Shown here: positions 1 to 16,349 of the stretch, in pieces
Layout: every line of letters starts with the position of its first letter
Position numbering within the stretch: the stretch's first letter is position 1
Assembly: GCA_014240065.1 (NCBI GenBank)
Contig: JAAZXR010000007.1
Location: 53,359-117,358 of the forward strand
DNA from: Myxococcales bacterium
GTDB lineage: Bacteria > Myxococcota_A > Polyangia > Nannocystales > Nannocystaceae
DNA: 64,000 bases
Direction of reading: 5' to 3'
Program-made: the position numbers and the translations under genes
The notes under the pieces: generated by a model
Told to the model about the DNA's origin: nothing
Databases searched by the model: none
The model's input: the letters and a program-made list of their open reading frames with translations, nothing else

Positions 1-260
1 GACGGCGCCGACCCACCGCGACCATCCTCGTGCCGGGCCTCATCCTCCTCGTGCCCGGCACCATGGGGCTGCGGAGTCTCGAGCTCTTGATGAGCGCGAA
101 GACGGTCGATGGCATCTCCATCGCCTTTGAGACCCTGTGGATCTCCGCCGCGCTCGTCGCGGGTCTGGTCGTCGCGAACGCCCTGAACCCGCCGCCACGC
201 GCCACCCGACGCCCGCTTCACGACTCCGCGACACCAGCCCAGGCCTCGGCGCACCCGTGA
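1..260 (+). CDS. Threonine/serine exporter family protein, C-terminal part (5' truncated by window)
   Basis: The reading frame is open from the left edge (frame of base 3) to the TGA at 258-260, giving about 85 C-terminal residues. The sequence runs ATILVPGLILLVPGTMGLRSL, then a hydrophobic segment (ISAALVAGLVVANAL), then a polar tail. The LVPG...G.RSL pattern followed by a final helix is typical of the DUF3815 half of ThrE/YjjB-type threonine/serine exporters of the inner membrane. The substrate is inferred from the family. The N-terminal catalytic-like half lies outside the window, so fusion versus split organisation cannot be judged. A hairpin follows the stop codon directly. Confidence 0.6.
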   Translation, partial: RRRPTATILVPGLILLVPGTMGLRSLELLMSAKTVDGISIAFETLWISAALVAGLVVANALNPPPRATRRPLHDSATPAQASAHP

Positions 261-261
261 T

Positions 262-294
262 GGCGACGGTCCCTCGTGGGAACGGACCGTCGCC
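262..294 (+). terminator. Stem-loop directly after the exporter gene
   Basis: A perfect 11-bp inverted repeat (GGCGACGGTCC at 262-272, GGACCGTCGCC at 284-294) with an 11-nt loop starts two bases after the stop codon. There is no T-tract, so it is at best a non-canonical or RNA-stabilising terminator. Confidence 0.35.
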
Positions 295-336
295 TCCGTT
301 GACCGCGACGGCGCCACCACGACGCCCGTTCCTTGA

Positions 337-342
337 TAGGCT
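337..342 (+). promoter_or_regulatory. TANNNT -10-like box for the oxoprolinase gene
   Basis: TAGGCT lies 8 nt before the ATG at 351. No good -35 is visible. It belongs to the window-wide series of boxes at near-leaderless spacing. Confidence 0.45.
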
Positions 343-350
343 CCAGGGGC

Positions 351-3896
<3,546 letters not shown>

Positions 3897-3932
3897 ACTC
3901 GCCTCTTCGTGGCGAAGCGCGCGTTGGTCTAG

Positions 3933-3938
3933 TAGGGT
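3933..3938 (+). promoter_or_regulatory. TANNNT -10-like box for the divergent Lgt-like gene
   Basis: TAGGGT lies 8 nt before the GTG at 3947, with no Shine-Dalgarno between them. This supports the GTG start. Confidence 0.4.
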
Positions 3939-3946
3939 TCGCCGCT

Positions 3947-4909
3947 GTGAGCCTCGGACCCATCCCGTACTTTGATCCTCCCGCGTGGCGGCCGGACCTC
4001 CCGGTCCTCGGCCCAACCCCCCTGGGTATCTTTGGTCCCATCGTCGTCATCGGCGTGCTCATCGGCATGCAGATCTGTCTCAAGCACGCCGCCCGGCGCG
4101 ACCTCGACGAAGGCGTGGCGCGCGATCACCTGTTTTGGACCCTGATCTTCGGCTTTGTCATCTCCCACTGGATCTCGGTCATCTTCTACTTCCCCGAGCG
4201 CATCCAAGAAAATCCGTGGGTGCTGTTGCAGGTGTGGAATGGGCTGTCGAGCGTGGGTGGGTTCTTTGGCGCCTTTGTCGGGATGCTGTGGTTCGCGAAG
4301 AAACACAAGCAGCCGATGCTCGTGTTCGCCGACATGAACATCTACGGCCTGGTCACGGGCATGATTTTTGGGCGGCTGTCTTGCGCGCTCGTGCACGACC
4401 ACCCCGGTAAAATCGTAGAGGCTGTGACGCCGTTGGCGGTGGGCCCATGGCCCTGTCGCTGCCCTGAGGGAGGCCGCCGGCTGTCTTCGTGCTGCGTCGA
4501 AGGGACCGGCATCTTTCGCTACGATCTGGGCCTCGTCGAGTTCTCTGCGCTGCTCGTGCTCGGCGCGCTGCTGTACGGATGGTACGGGCGAACGCTCCGT
4601 CCCCACGGTCGCATCACGGGCTTCGTGGCCACCTGCTACGGCACGATCCGCTTCGGCCTCGACTTCTTCCGAGAGACCACCGCCGGGAACGGCGTATCGA
4701 CCCCTGACCTCCGATACTTCGGACTCACGATCGCGCAGTACTTCTCTGTGGCGTTCTTCCTCGCCGGGATCTACCTGCTCGTCCGTAAGCCTCGTCCCCA
4801 CGACGACGACTACGCCAAAGAGAGCGACTACCAGGCGAAGGCCAAGGCGAAGGCGGAAGCTGAGGTCGCCGAGGACCCCGCGAGCTCGGAAAATACCCCC
4901 GCTCCCTAA
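3947..4909 (+). CDS. Divergent prolipoprotein diacylglyceryl transferase-like membrane protein
   Basis: This 320-residue protein with about seven membrane segments has the Lgt fold. YGTIRF...DFFR matches the conserved Tyr/Arg helix (Tyr235/Arg239 in E. coli), and GRLS keeps the Arg of the Lgt signature. However, the catalytic His of the GGMSFHGG motif is replaced (NGLSSVGG), the signature Asn is Cys, and the signature continues as HDHPG instead of NGELWGR. A 45-residue insertion with CRCPEGGRRLSSCC lies before the last helices. A canonical Lgt is encoded at 50731-51690, so this copy is probably a paralogue with another substrate or activity rather than the housekeeping enzyme. The C-terminus is a charged Lys/Ala/Glu-rich tail. 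It converges with the next gene at 9 bp distance. Confidence 0.75.
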   Translation: MSLGPIPYFDPPAWRPDLPVLGPTPLGIFGPIVVIGVLIGMQICLKHAARRDLDEGVARDHLFWTLIFGFVISHWISVIFYFPERIQENPWVLLQVWNGLSSVGGFFGAFVGMLWFAKKHKQPMLVFADMNIYGLVTGMIFGRLSCALVHDHPGKIVEAVTPLAVGPWPCRCPEGGRRLSSCCVEGTGIFRYDLGLVEFSALLVLGALLYGWYGRTLRPHGRITGFVATCYGTIRFGLDFFRETTAGNGVSTPDLRYFGLTIAQYFSVAFFLAGIYLLVRKPRPHDDDYAKESDYQAKAKAKAEAEVAEDPASSENTPAP

Positions 4910-4918
4910 CCCGCGGCG

Positions 4919-6112
4919 CTACCCGCTCGGCGTCAGCGGCAACACATAAAACGCGTCATCGTGGAGGTTCCCGAGCAGCAGCCCCTTGAAGGAGGGCTGC
5001 GCTGAGGTCACCTCAAAGATCGTGTTGGCGCCTGGATCGTGCAGCGTCTCGACCACAACCCCCTCCTCGTCGTAGATCATCACCAGCCCGTAGCGGATCG
5101 GTTTGGGCCATAGCGCCTCGGGGAGCCGCGAGATCAAGCGCCGCGTCCACGGGCGCGGCGCGACCAAGGCACCGACGGGGTTCGTGATCGATCCCATGGC
5201 CACATAAAATCGCCCGCGTCCGTCGCTCGCCACCCCGTCGGGGTACCCCGGGAGCCCGTCGGCGAACACTTCGAGGGTGCCTTGCTTCGGCCCCCGCAGC
5301 CACACACGAGAAATTCGCCCGCGAAACGTCTCGTTGACGAGCACAAAGGACTCGTCGGAGGAGAGCGCGACCCCGTTGGCGAAGTACAGTGAATCGGCGA
5401 GCACCTCAACCTCACCCTTCCGCGGATCGTAGCGCAGCAGCCGCCCGTAGGGCTTGGACTCGAACAGGTCGTTCATGAAGTTCGGATATTTCCAGCGCCA
5501 GCTCGCGTCGGAGAAATAGATGACACCGTCGCTGCCCACATCCACGTCGTCGGCGAATCCAAACGCGACGCCGTCTGCCTCGGTCGCGAGGGTCGTCACC
5601 GCGCCGTCAGGAGCCACCGAGAGCAAGCCCTTGACCGCGTCACACACCACAAGATTCCCCGCCGGATCAAAATCCATCCCCAACGGGCGTCCTCCCGTAT
5701 GCACCCAGTCTTCCACCGCGCCGTCCTCGGTCACACGCGCGATGCGGCCGTCCTCCAGCGCCGCGTAGAACCTCCCCTCGCTGTCGACGTCGACATCCTC
5801 GGGGCCATAGAGCTCTCCGCGGGCCACGGCCTGCGCGGCCTCCAGGCGGTGGTTGGGCGCGAGCGCACCCTCCAGCGGCATCGTCGGCGCCGGCGTCCAC
5901 GCCACCGGGTCTACTTCGCCGGGCACGAGCGCCAGCCCGCCAAAACCGACCACAGAGAGCAGGCCTATGAACGCGAACGCGCGCCGTGTTGTCTTCGCCA
6001 CGACCCCATAGTGTCGGATCGGGGCCATGTTTGCACCGACATTCGGCCTCGACCGCTGCCGCACCTCCCAGAAGATGCTGAGGGGTGACTCGGCGTGGCA
6101 GCCCCCGGCCAC
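4919..6112 (-). CDS. Membrane-anchored SMP-30/strictosidine-synthase-like beta-propeller
   Basis: The product (397 residues) has one N-terminal hydrophobic segment (RAFAFIGLLSVVGFGGLAL) followed by a six-bladed beta-propeller of the SMP-30/gluconolactonase/strictosidine-synthase superfamily. Visible blades include GPEDVDVDSEGRFYAAL, GRPLGMDFDPAGNLVVCDA and GYPDGVASDGRGRFYVAMG. It resembles adipocyte plasma-membrane-associated protein-type lactonases/esterases; the substrate is unknown. The propeller should sit in the periplasm, held by the N-terminal anchor. The GTG at 6112 has a GGGAG Shine-Dalgarno and starts 12 nt after the glpX stop, so co-translation in an operon is likely; an ATG at 6028 would place the anchor nearer the N-terminus and is a serious alternative. 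Confidence 0.75.
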   Translation of the reverse strand: MAGGCHAESPLSIFWEVRQRSRPNVGANMAPIRHYGVVAKTTRRAFAFIGLLSVVGFGGLALVPGEVDPVAWTPAPTMPLEGALAPNHRLEAAQAVARGELYGPEDVDVDSEGRFYAALEDGRIARVTEDGAVEDWVHTGGRPLGMDFDPAGNLVVCDAVKGLLSVAPDGAVTTLATEADGVAFGFADDVDVGSDGVIYFSDASWRWKYPNFMNDLFESKPYGRLLRYDPRKGEVEVLADSLYFANGVALSSDESFVLVNETFRGRISRVWLRGPKQGTLEVFADGLPGYPDGVASDGRGRFYVAMGSITNPVGALVAPRPWTRRLISRLPEALWPKPIRYGLVMIYDEEGVVVETLHDPGANTIFEVTSAQPSFKGLLLGNLHDDAFYVLPLTPSG

Positions 6113-6124
6113 CGACGTCTCCCG

Positions 6125-7075
6125 CTACAGCATGTCGAGACGAATGGTCGTCTCCACGTATCGACGTGACCCAGTCTTGCTGTCGGCGATGAAGCTGTGA
6201 AGGTCGACCGTGTCCCCCCGCCGCCTCGCCCCACGCAACAGCTTACCCGACGTGACCCCCGTGGCGGAGAAGATGCAATCGCCACGAACGATCTCATCGC
6301 GCGCGAGCTTCGCGGACGGGTCGTCGATCCCCATGGAGATGGCGCGGTCGCGCTGGGCGTCGTCCTCACAAAACAACCGCGCCTGAAACTCGCCTCCCAA
6401 CGCGCGGAGGGCCGCCGCCGCCAGCACGCCCTCGGGAGCGCCGCCGCGGCCGATCATCATGTGGACCCCCGTGTTGGGGAGGGCCGCCGCCACCGCGGGG
6501 GCCACGTCGCCGTCCGAGATCAACGAGACGCGCGCGCCCGCGTGGCGCAGCTCCTCCACGATGTGCTCGTGCCGCGGTCGCTCGAGCACCACCACCCCAA
6601 TATCGCAGACCGGCCGCGCGAGCGCCTTCGCGAGCGCGACCACGTTGTCCCGCGGCGAACAATCCAGATCGATCACGCCCCGCCCCGCCGGCCCCGTGGC
6701 GATCTTGTCCATGTACATGTCAGGCGCGGCGAGGAGCTTGCCCTCCTCGGCCACCGCGAGGGTGGTGATCGCGCCCGGCTGGTCCTTCGCGCACAGGTTC
6801 GTACCCTCGAGCGGGTCCACCGCGATGTCGAACATCGGCAAGGAGGGGTTCTCGGGCCCGACGACCTCGCCGATGAACAGCATGGGCGCCTCATCCATCT
6901 CGCCTTCTCCGATGACGACCTTGCCTCGAGCGTCGATGCGATCAAACGCCCGGCGCATCGCGCCCACGGCCAAGGCGTCCGCGTCGTTCTTGCGCCCCAT
7001 GCCAACGAGCACGGCAGACGCAGCGGCGGCCGCCTCCGTCACGCTCACATATTCGATTAAGTATTTCCGTTCCAT
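6125..7075 (-). CDS. glpX: Fructose-1,6-bisphosphatase, class II (GlpX)
   Basis: The 316-residue protein matches the length of GlpX. Visible motifs are GEGEMDEAPML (metal-binding acidic cluster), DPLEGTN, and IGRGGAPEGVLAAAALRALGG. It hydrolyses fructose-1,6-bisphosphate in gluconeogenesis, in the cytosol. The start at 7075 (MERKYLIEYVSVTEAAA) is fixed by family similarity; the frame stays open upstream into the thioesterase gene but that extension is arginine-rich shadow. It lies 14 bp after the thioesterase gene, in a leftward block with homoserine dehydrogenase, and upstream of the beta-propeller gene. Confidence 0.93.
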   Translation of the reverse strand: MERKYLIEYVSVTEAAAAASAVLVGMGRKNDADALAVGAMRRAFDRIDARGKVVIGEGEMDEAPMLFIGEVVGPENPSLPMFDIAVDPLEGTNLCAKDQPGAITTLAVAEEGKLLAAPDMYMDKIATGPAGRGVIDLDCSPRDNVVALAKALARPVCDIGVVVLERPRHEHIVEELRHAGARVSLISDGDVAPAVAAALPNTGVHMMIGRGGAPEGVLAAAALRALGGEFQARLFCEDDAQRDRAISMGIDDPSAKLARDEIVRGDCIFSATGVTSGKLLRGARRRGDTVDLHSFIADSKTGSRRYVETTIRLDML

Positions 7076-7089
7076 GTGTTCTGTCCAGA

Positions 7090-7565
7090 CTACGTCTTCG
7101 CGTCGTCGAGGAGCGCGCTCAAGCGCTCGTAGGTGTGTTCTGGCATGCGGGTCGCGCGACCGTCTTCGAGCCGCGTACAGCCGTGTTGGGTGATCGCGTG
7201 GAGCAATACGACACGCGACTCGAGCCCGTGCCTGTCCCCTGGCTCCACCGACAATTCGTAGCAGAAATTCAAGCGCGCATAGCCGACCTTCGAAATCCCC
7301 ACCCACAGCGACACCAGGTCGTCGTATCTGGCGGGCGCGAGGTACGAGAGCGCGAGGTCGATGACCGGGAGGCCAAACCCCTCGCGTTCCATCTCCGCGT
7401 ACACGACCCCATGATTGCGCATAAATTCCACGCGCGCGTGCTCCATGAACCGCAGGTAGGTGCCGTGATAGACGATCCCCATGCGATCGGTGTCACCGTA
7501 GATCACCCGAACTTGGGTCGCGAGCGCCAGGGACCCAGGCGCGGGAGCGGTCACGAGGCGCGCCA

Positions 7566-7566
<1 letters not shown>
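7090..7566 (-). CDS. YbgC/4-hydroxybenzoyl-CoA thioesterase family acyl-CoA thioesterase
   Basis: This 158-residue hot-dog fold protein carries the family motif YGDTDRMGIVYHGTYLRFME, in which the Asp of DTD is the catalytic residue. It hydrolyses acyl-CoA or acyl-ACP thioesters; YbgC relatives act on short-chain acyl-CoA and associate with the Tol-Pal region, but no tol genes are present here. The ATG overlaps the homoserine dehydrogenase stop (TGATG), which points to translational coupling. Confidence 0.85.
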
Positions 7567-11946
<4,380 letters not shown>

Positions 11947-11950
<4 letters not shown>

Positions 11951-13368
11951 ACCACTCCCTGTCACGCGTGATCTTGATCGGCGGCGTGCTCGCGTGGTCC
12001 GCCTGCCGTCCAAAAGACACGATGATCCCCGTGGACTTTGAGACCTTGGACCCGAACTCGCGCGCCCCCTCAGACACCTCCCAAGCCCCGCGCTGGGGGA
12101 ATATTCAACCACGACGCTTGGCCAGCAAGGCCTCCGTGCTGCTCCTCGATGAGCCCGGTGCGGCCAAACTCCACCTCCGCCTTTTGGTGGCGACCGACCC
12201 CACCCAGCGCGCCGCGACCACCATGGTCGTGGGATACACGGCGCTCCATGTCCTCCGCAAACGACTGGAGCTCGCTCGAGCAAGGGCGCGGATCGAGTTC
12301 GGCGCCGATCGGCTCGAAATCTCCATCTCCGGGAGCGCCGCGGACAGCCAAGAGATCATCGACGCGCTCGAAGACACCTTTGAGCGCGCCCCTAGCGGTC
12401 GGCAATTCGCTGCGACTCGCGGGCGCCTGCTCGGAGAGCTCCCGCGCCCAGACACGACGGCGTTCGCCGTGGCGGGAGCTGCATCGGCGGTGCTCGGCCG
12501 GCCGCTCGACACCCAGCTCGTCTCTCCGGAGTGGCTGAAGAAGCCCGAGCCCGACGAGCTCGCCGCGTCGTGGGAGCGCACCTTCTCCCCGGATCGCGCG
12601 CTCCTCATCGTGCACACCGACGTGTCCCGCGCTGAACTCGACCCCTCGTTGAAGAAATTTGCCAGCGCGTGGCCTCGCAAGGTCGCCTTCGCGACGCTGT
12701 TTCGCGGGATGAACGACGTGATCGACATCTTCCGCGGATCACACCGCCGAGAGCGCGACCGCAAGACGAAGGCCTCGGTCGGCGAAGCCGTCGGGCAGAT
12801 CGTCCGCGTCGAGCCTCCCCTGGGAGATCTCAAGGGGCGCCCCACCCTCGTCATCGCGCGCACGGTCGCGCTCGAGTCCGATCAAGACCGAGCGCTCGCG
12901 AGGCTCACCCAACGGCACCTACAATCCACGATCGACGCGCGGCTGTCCATCGAAGGCAGCAAGGGCCTCTGGTTGTACCGGCTCTCCCTCGATCCGAAGC
13001 GACCAGCGGCGAGCCTGATCCGGGAGGTCGCTCGCGTCGAAGACCAGGTGCAACGCCTCCCGCAGCGGTGGGAGCTTGAGCAAGCGGCGTCACTGTGGCT
13101 CGGCGCTCGCCTCGTCGAGGCCAGCCTCAACGGCGAAGATTGGACGGGCTTGGCGAGCGAAGCCCTGTCCCTCAGTGACACCGACGATGACATCGCATCC
13201 AGCCTCAGCCGTGACGCCGTCCTCATGGGCGAGGTCTCCCCCGAGGCCCTCCATGAGTTCGCTGTGGCCCACGTGTTGCCCTCGCGAGACGACCCCGCGT
13301 GGCGCTGGGTGGTGGTCGGCGTCGACACGCAGACCCTCCAGGACATGAACACCCCCGCCCCACCGTAG
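11947..13368 (+). CDS. M16-like lipoprotein, second half of a probable pair
   Basis: The 473-residue product has a short signal with lipobox (LAWSAC, Cys20). Its body resembles a degenerate M16 domain pair: AKLHLRLLVATDPTQRAATTMVVGYTALHVLRKRL, then a second alpha/beta unit with ERTFSPDRALLIVHTDVSRAEL. No HxxEH is visible. It is translationally coupled to the previous gene through an ATGA overlap, so the two likely form a complex, with this one held at a membrane by its lipid. The family assignment is weaker than for its neighbour. The end is convergent with the permease gene. Confidence 0.6.
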
Positions 13369-13442
13369 CTTCAGCGACGGCGCGCACCGACAACCAGGGT
13401 GAGCCCCCCGGCGAGACACAAGCCACCCACGGGCCGCTCACC

Positions 13443-15290
13443 TCATGAGCAACAGCTAGAGTCGGAGGAGTCGGAGGAGTCGGAGGAGTCGGAGGAGTCC
13501 TCGTGATCGTGGCTGTGGTCATGCTCGCCCCCACGATTGGTCAGCTTGCCGAGCTGTCCGACAAATCCGCCAGGTCCTTGGCGTACGAGCGAAGCGGCGA
13601 ACAAGCTGGCCAGGGCCGCCGCGCACACCAGCTGAAGGATCGAGTAGCCGTGTTCATGAGCCTCGACCGCGGCGACTGAATCCGCGCTCCCTCCGAGCAC
13701 CAGGTCGGTCCCGATACCAAAGGCCACGACGCTCACGACCACGGCGCCCATGAACAGCAACGCGGCTCGGCGCCCGTGCAAGCGCTCAAGCACACCAAAG
13801 GTCGTCGCGTTCGTCGCCGGACCCGTCAACAAGAACGCGAGCGCAGCCCCAGGTGAGGCACCCTTGGCGATCAAGATCGCGGCGAGCGGGGTCGCCCCCG
13901 TCGCGCACACATAGATCGGCGCCCCGATCACCGCGAAGAGCGGGACTTGGACGAACGGAGAGATATTGGCGAAGGCCTCCGGTCTCAAAAATGGGCTCAA
14001 GATCGCCGCGAGACAAAGGCCCACCAAAATCCACGTCGCGCTGTCATCGACGATGTCGATGAAGCCCGTCCGTAATCCTTCGCGCAGCCGCGTGCTCAGC
14101 GGCGCGACGCGAGAGGTCTCGGCGGGCGCCTCGGGTCGCCGCTCCGGCTGGCGAGCGTCGATCCAGCCACCCACGAACCACCCGACGAACATCGCCACCA
14201 CCGCCGCCGCGATCACCCGGGCGATGGCGACGTCTGCGCCGAGCATCGGGAGCGAGATCAAGATGGCGTCGAGACCCAGCTCTGGGGTCGCGACCAGAAA
14301 CGACACCGCCGCCGCGGCCGGCGTCCCTCGACGAATCAAAGATTGATACACCGGCACCACGCCGCACGAGCAGAGCGGCAGCGGGAGCCCGAAGGCGACG
14401 CCCTTCATCGCTCGACGCGCCGCGCCCCCCTGTCGCATCCATCGCATGGAGGCCTCGCCGAGCATCCCCCCGAGCGCACCCGCGAGTCCGTACGCCAGCA
14501 AGAGGGCGGGGGCGCTCTCAACGAACAGCCCCGTGAACGTCGTGATGATGTCGCTGCGAACACCGCTGCCTGCGTCGGTCCACCCCGGCACCACGACCGC
14601 CGCCACACCCAACACCCCGAGCAAGGCTCCCATCCCGGCTTGCTGAGGGGCTCCTTTGCCCGCGAGGGACTCCCCGCGAATTACGTGCATCAACAAGCCA
14701 CCGACGAGCGCGGCGAGCAGCGCCTCTTCGGACGCGCCGAGCCACGACTCGATGACCGACGAACCAAACCATGTCCCGAGGACCGTGGCCCCCGCGAGCG
14801 CCCCCACCGCCAGCAAGCCCGCCGTCTTTCCCCGGGACTGCATCATCCAGAAGATCGCCAGCCCGACGGGGATGCGGTGCAGCACGATGGCCGCCTCAAG
14901 GCCGTGGCCGTGGCCGTGGCCGTGGAGGCTCTCCGCCGCGCCGTGCGCCTGGGCGCCCACGAGCGCGAGTCCGTCCGCGAAGGCGTGCACCGACAAACCG
15001 ACCAGCACGAGCACCTGCGTCAGACGAGAGTCTCCGGCCTGCTTCCGCTCGAGCAAGCCAGGCAACAAGTACCCCAACACCAGCATCGCGAGCGCCGTGG
15101 GTCCCGCCGCACCAACCGTCGCTGGCATCACCTCAAGCAAGACCATGCCGACCACGGCCACCTGCACGAAGCCGCGCAAGAACGCGAGCACGCTGTCGCG
15201 CTTTTGGCTCAGCACGAGGAACGCGGGTCCCACGGCGAGCGCGAGGATGCTCGCCCCAAGTGCGATTTGCAGATGACTCTCGGTCAGCAT
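13443..15290 (-). CDS. Fused ZIP-like / SO_0444 (ArsP-like) metal permease
   Basis: The 615-residue inner-membrane protein joins two modules. Residues about 1-240 form a ZIP-like unit with SVHAFADGLAL, a His/Gly run (HGHGHGHG) and VLHRIPVGLAIFW. Residues about 260-560 form a permease of the SO_0444/DUF318 type with LPLCSCGVVPVYQSL and SFLVATPELGLDAI. The C-terminus has another helix, HDHSHDHED, an SSD repeat and a final CC pair. His and Cys tails suggest Zn, Cu or similar soft-metal export; the direction is inferred from SO_0444-family proteins. The ATG at 15290 has a GAGG Shine-Dalgarno 6 nt upstream; a longer in-frame start has no support. Confidence 0.75.
   Translation of the reverse strand: MLTESHLQIALGASILALAVGPAFLVLSQKRDSVLAFLRGFVQVAVVGMVLLEVMPATVGAAGPTALAMLVLGYLLPGLLERKQAGDSRLTQVLVLVGLSVHAFADGLALVGAQAHGAAESLHGHGHGHGLEAAIVLHRIPVGLAIFWMMQSRGKTAGLLAVGALAGATVLGTWFGSSVIESWLGASEEALLAALVGGLLMHVIRGESLAGKGAPQQAGMGALLGVLGVAAVVVPGWTDAGSGVRSDIITTFTGLFVESAPALLLAYGLAGALGGMLGEASMRWMRQGGAARRAMKGVAFGLPLPLCSCGVVPVYQSLIRRGTPAAAAVSFLVATPELGLDAILISLPMLGADVAIARVIAAAVVAMFVGWFVGGWIDARQPERRPEAPAETSRVAPLSTRLREGLRTGFIDIVDDSATWILVGLCLAAILSPFLRPEAFANISPFVQVPLFAVIGAPIYVCATGATPLAAILIAKGASPGAALAFLLTGPATNATTFGVLERLHGRRAALLFMGAVVVSVVAFGIGTDLVLGGSADSVAAVEAHEHGYSILQLVCAAALASLFAASLVRQGPGGFVGQLGKLTNRGGEHDHSHDHEDSSDSSDSSDSSDSSCCS
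13461..13496. repeat. 9-bp tandem repeat encoding SSD units
   Basis: Four perfect copies of GTCGGAGGA encode Ser-Ser-Asp repeats at the C-terminus of the permease. Confidence 0.9.
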
Positions 15291-15302
15291 GTGGACCTCA
15301 TC

Positions 15303-15308
15303 ACAATA
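15303..15308 (-). promoter_or_regulatory. Possible -10 box for the permease
   Basis: TATTGT on the minus strand lies 12 nt before the ATG at 15290 and upstream of a GAGG Shine-Dalgarno. No convincing -35 is seen. Confidence 0.3.
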
Positions 15309-15346
15309 GCGCGCCTGTACCTTGAAACCGACAACCGGGCCCCAAT

Positions 15347-15372
15347 GAAAAAGGGCCGGCGCTGCCGACCCT
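15347..15372 (-). terminator. Rho-independent terminator of rpmB
   Basis: Read on the minus strand, AGGGTCGGC, loop AGC, GCCGGCCCT form a 9-bp stem with one G-U pair, followed by TTTT. It starts 26 bp after the rpmB stop codon and is the clearest intrinsic terminator in the window. Confidence 0.8.
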
Positions 15373-15397
15373 CCATCCATCTCCGCGCGTGGCGCGT

Positions 15398-15634
15398 CTA
15401 GATTTTCTCACCCCGAGCGCGGATATCAGAGATGACCTGCTCGATCCCGCGGTGATCGATGACGCGAATCCCCGCGGCGCTGACGCGCAACCGCACCCAG
15501 CGGTTCTCGCTCTCCACCCAAAAGCGCTTGCGCTGAAGATTGGGGAGGCTGCGCTTTTTGGTGCGCGTGTGGGAGTGGCTGACGTTCATCCCCACGAGAG
15601 GGCGCTTTCCGGTGACCTGACAAACCTGCGACAT
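15398..15634 (-). CDS. rpmB: 50S ribosomal protein bL28
   Basis: The 78-residue protein matches bL28 over its whole length: [40 protein letters not shown], and the ending [11 protein letters not shown]. It is a structural component of the large ribosomal subunit. The gene stands alone, without rpmG beside it, and has its own consensus-like promoter, a GGGAG Shine-Dalgarno about 9 nt before the ATG and a strong terminator. Confidence 0.96.
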   Translation of the reverse strand: MSQVCQVTGKRPLVGMNVSHSHTRTKKRSLPNLQRKRFWVESENRWVRLRVSAAGIRVIDHRGIEQVISDIRARGEKI

Positions 15635-15662
15635 GATGATGACTCCCGTGACCGGGGCGCCG

Positions 15663-15691
15663 AACTTTGATCAGTTCGGTCACGCTGTCAA
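15663..15691 (-). promoter_or_regulatory. Promoter of rpmB
   Basis: On the minus strand a perfect TTGACA -35 (15686-15691) is followed after 17 bp by AAAGTT (15663-15668). The -10 is poor but the -35 is perfect. Confidence 0.5.
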
Positions 15692-15785
15692 GGGATGCGG
15701 AGGCTCCGACCGCAGACCGCATCACCCCGAGAGTGCGCGTAACCCGCGCTTGGCCCGCGGGCACACAGTGGGGCGTACAACCAAC

Positions 15786-16268
15786 TCACGGCATCGCGCC
15801 GTCGTCGATCCAGTTCCCCATCAAGATCAACTGCGCCGCCGGGAGAGGTTGCCCCTCAAACGGCATCTGCGCCCCGCTGCCACCCTCCGGGATGTGGGTG
15901 TTGTTGAGCTTATGCCACAGATAACTCACGGACTTGTTCCCAGGATCCACGATGAACATCTGCGGGAGCTGGCCCGACATTTTCTCCACCAAATTATCGT
16001 AGGCCGCCCCGTCGCTCAGGATCAGCGAATCGTTGAGTCCGTCCACCTCGTGGCAGCCCATCACGCAGGTGGAGGAGATGATCGGTTCGATGTCCACCGC
16101 GAACGAGGGCGGACCCATCATGCCATCATTGGTGCCGTCGTCCTCACCGCTCATCGTCGACTCAGAGGTGTCGTCACCGTCCTCGGTGCATCCCAACGGG
16201 ATCAGCACTGCGAATCCAATCGCAAAACTCACCGTCCTCGCCGATCGTAAACCCCTCATACTCATCAT
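15786..16268 (-). CDS. Small lipoprotein with a cytochrome-c-like CX3CH motif
   Basis: The 160-residue product has a signal peptide with lipobox (IPLGC, Cys27) and an acidic Ser/Thr/Asp linker. The following domain begins FAVDIEPIISSTCVMGCHEVDG. The pattern 'VDI.PI....C..GCH' is that of single-domain cytochrome-c-like modules common in planctomycete and myxobacterial lipoproteins, except that the spacing here is CX3CH instead of CX2CH. Downstream YLWHKLNNTHIPEGGSGAQMPF contains a Met and His that could be distal ligands. Heme binding is possible but not certain. Two adjacent ATG codons (16268, 16265) make the exact start open. It is monocistronic. Confidence 0.65.
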   Translation of the reverse strand: MMSMRGLRSARTVSFAIGFAVLIPLGCTEDGDDTSESTMSGEDDGTNDGMMGPPSFAVDIEPIISSTCVMGCHEVDGLNDSLILSDGAAYDNLVEKMSGQLPQMFIVDPGNKSVSYLWHKLNNTHIPEGGSGAQMPFEGQPLPAAQLILMGNWIDDGAMP

Positions 16269-16349
16269 GAACGGAGTTCAACACACAACTACAAGAAAAG
16301 GAAGCCAACGCGAGCCGGCTTTTGCGGTCTCTGCGGCGCCACCTCGACC

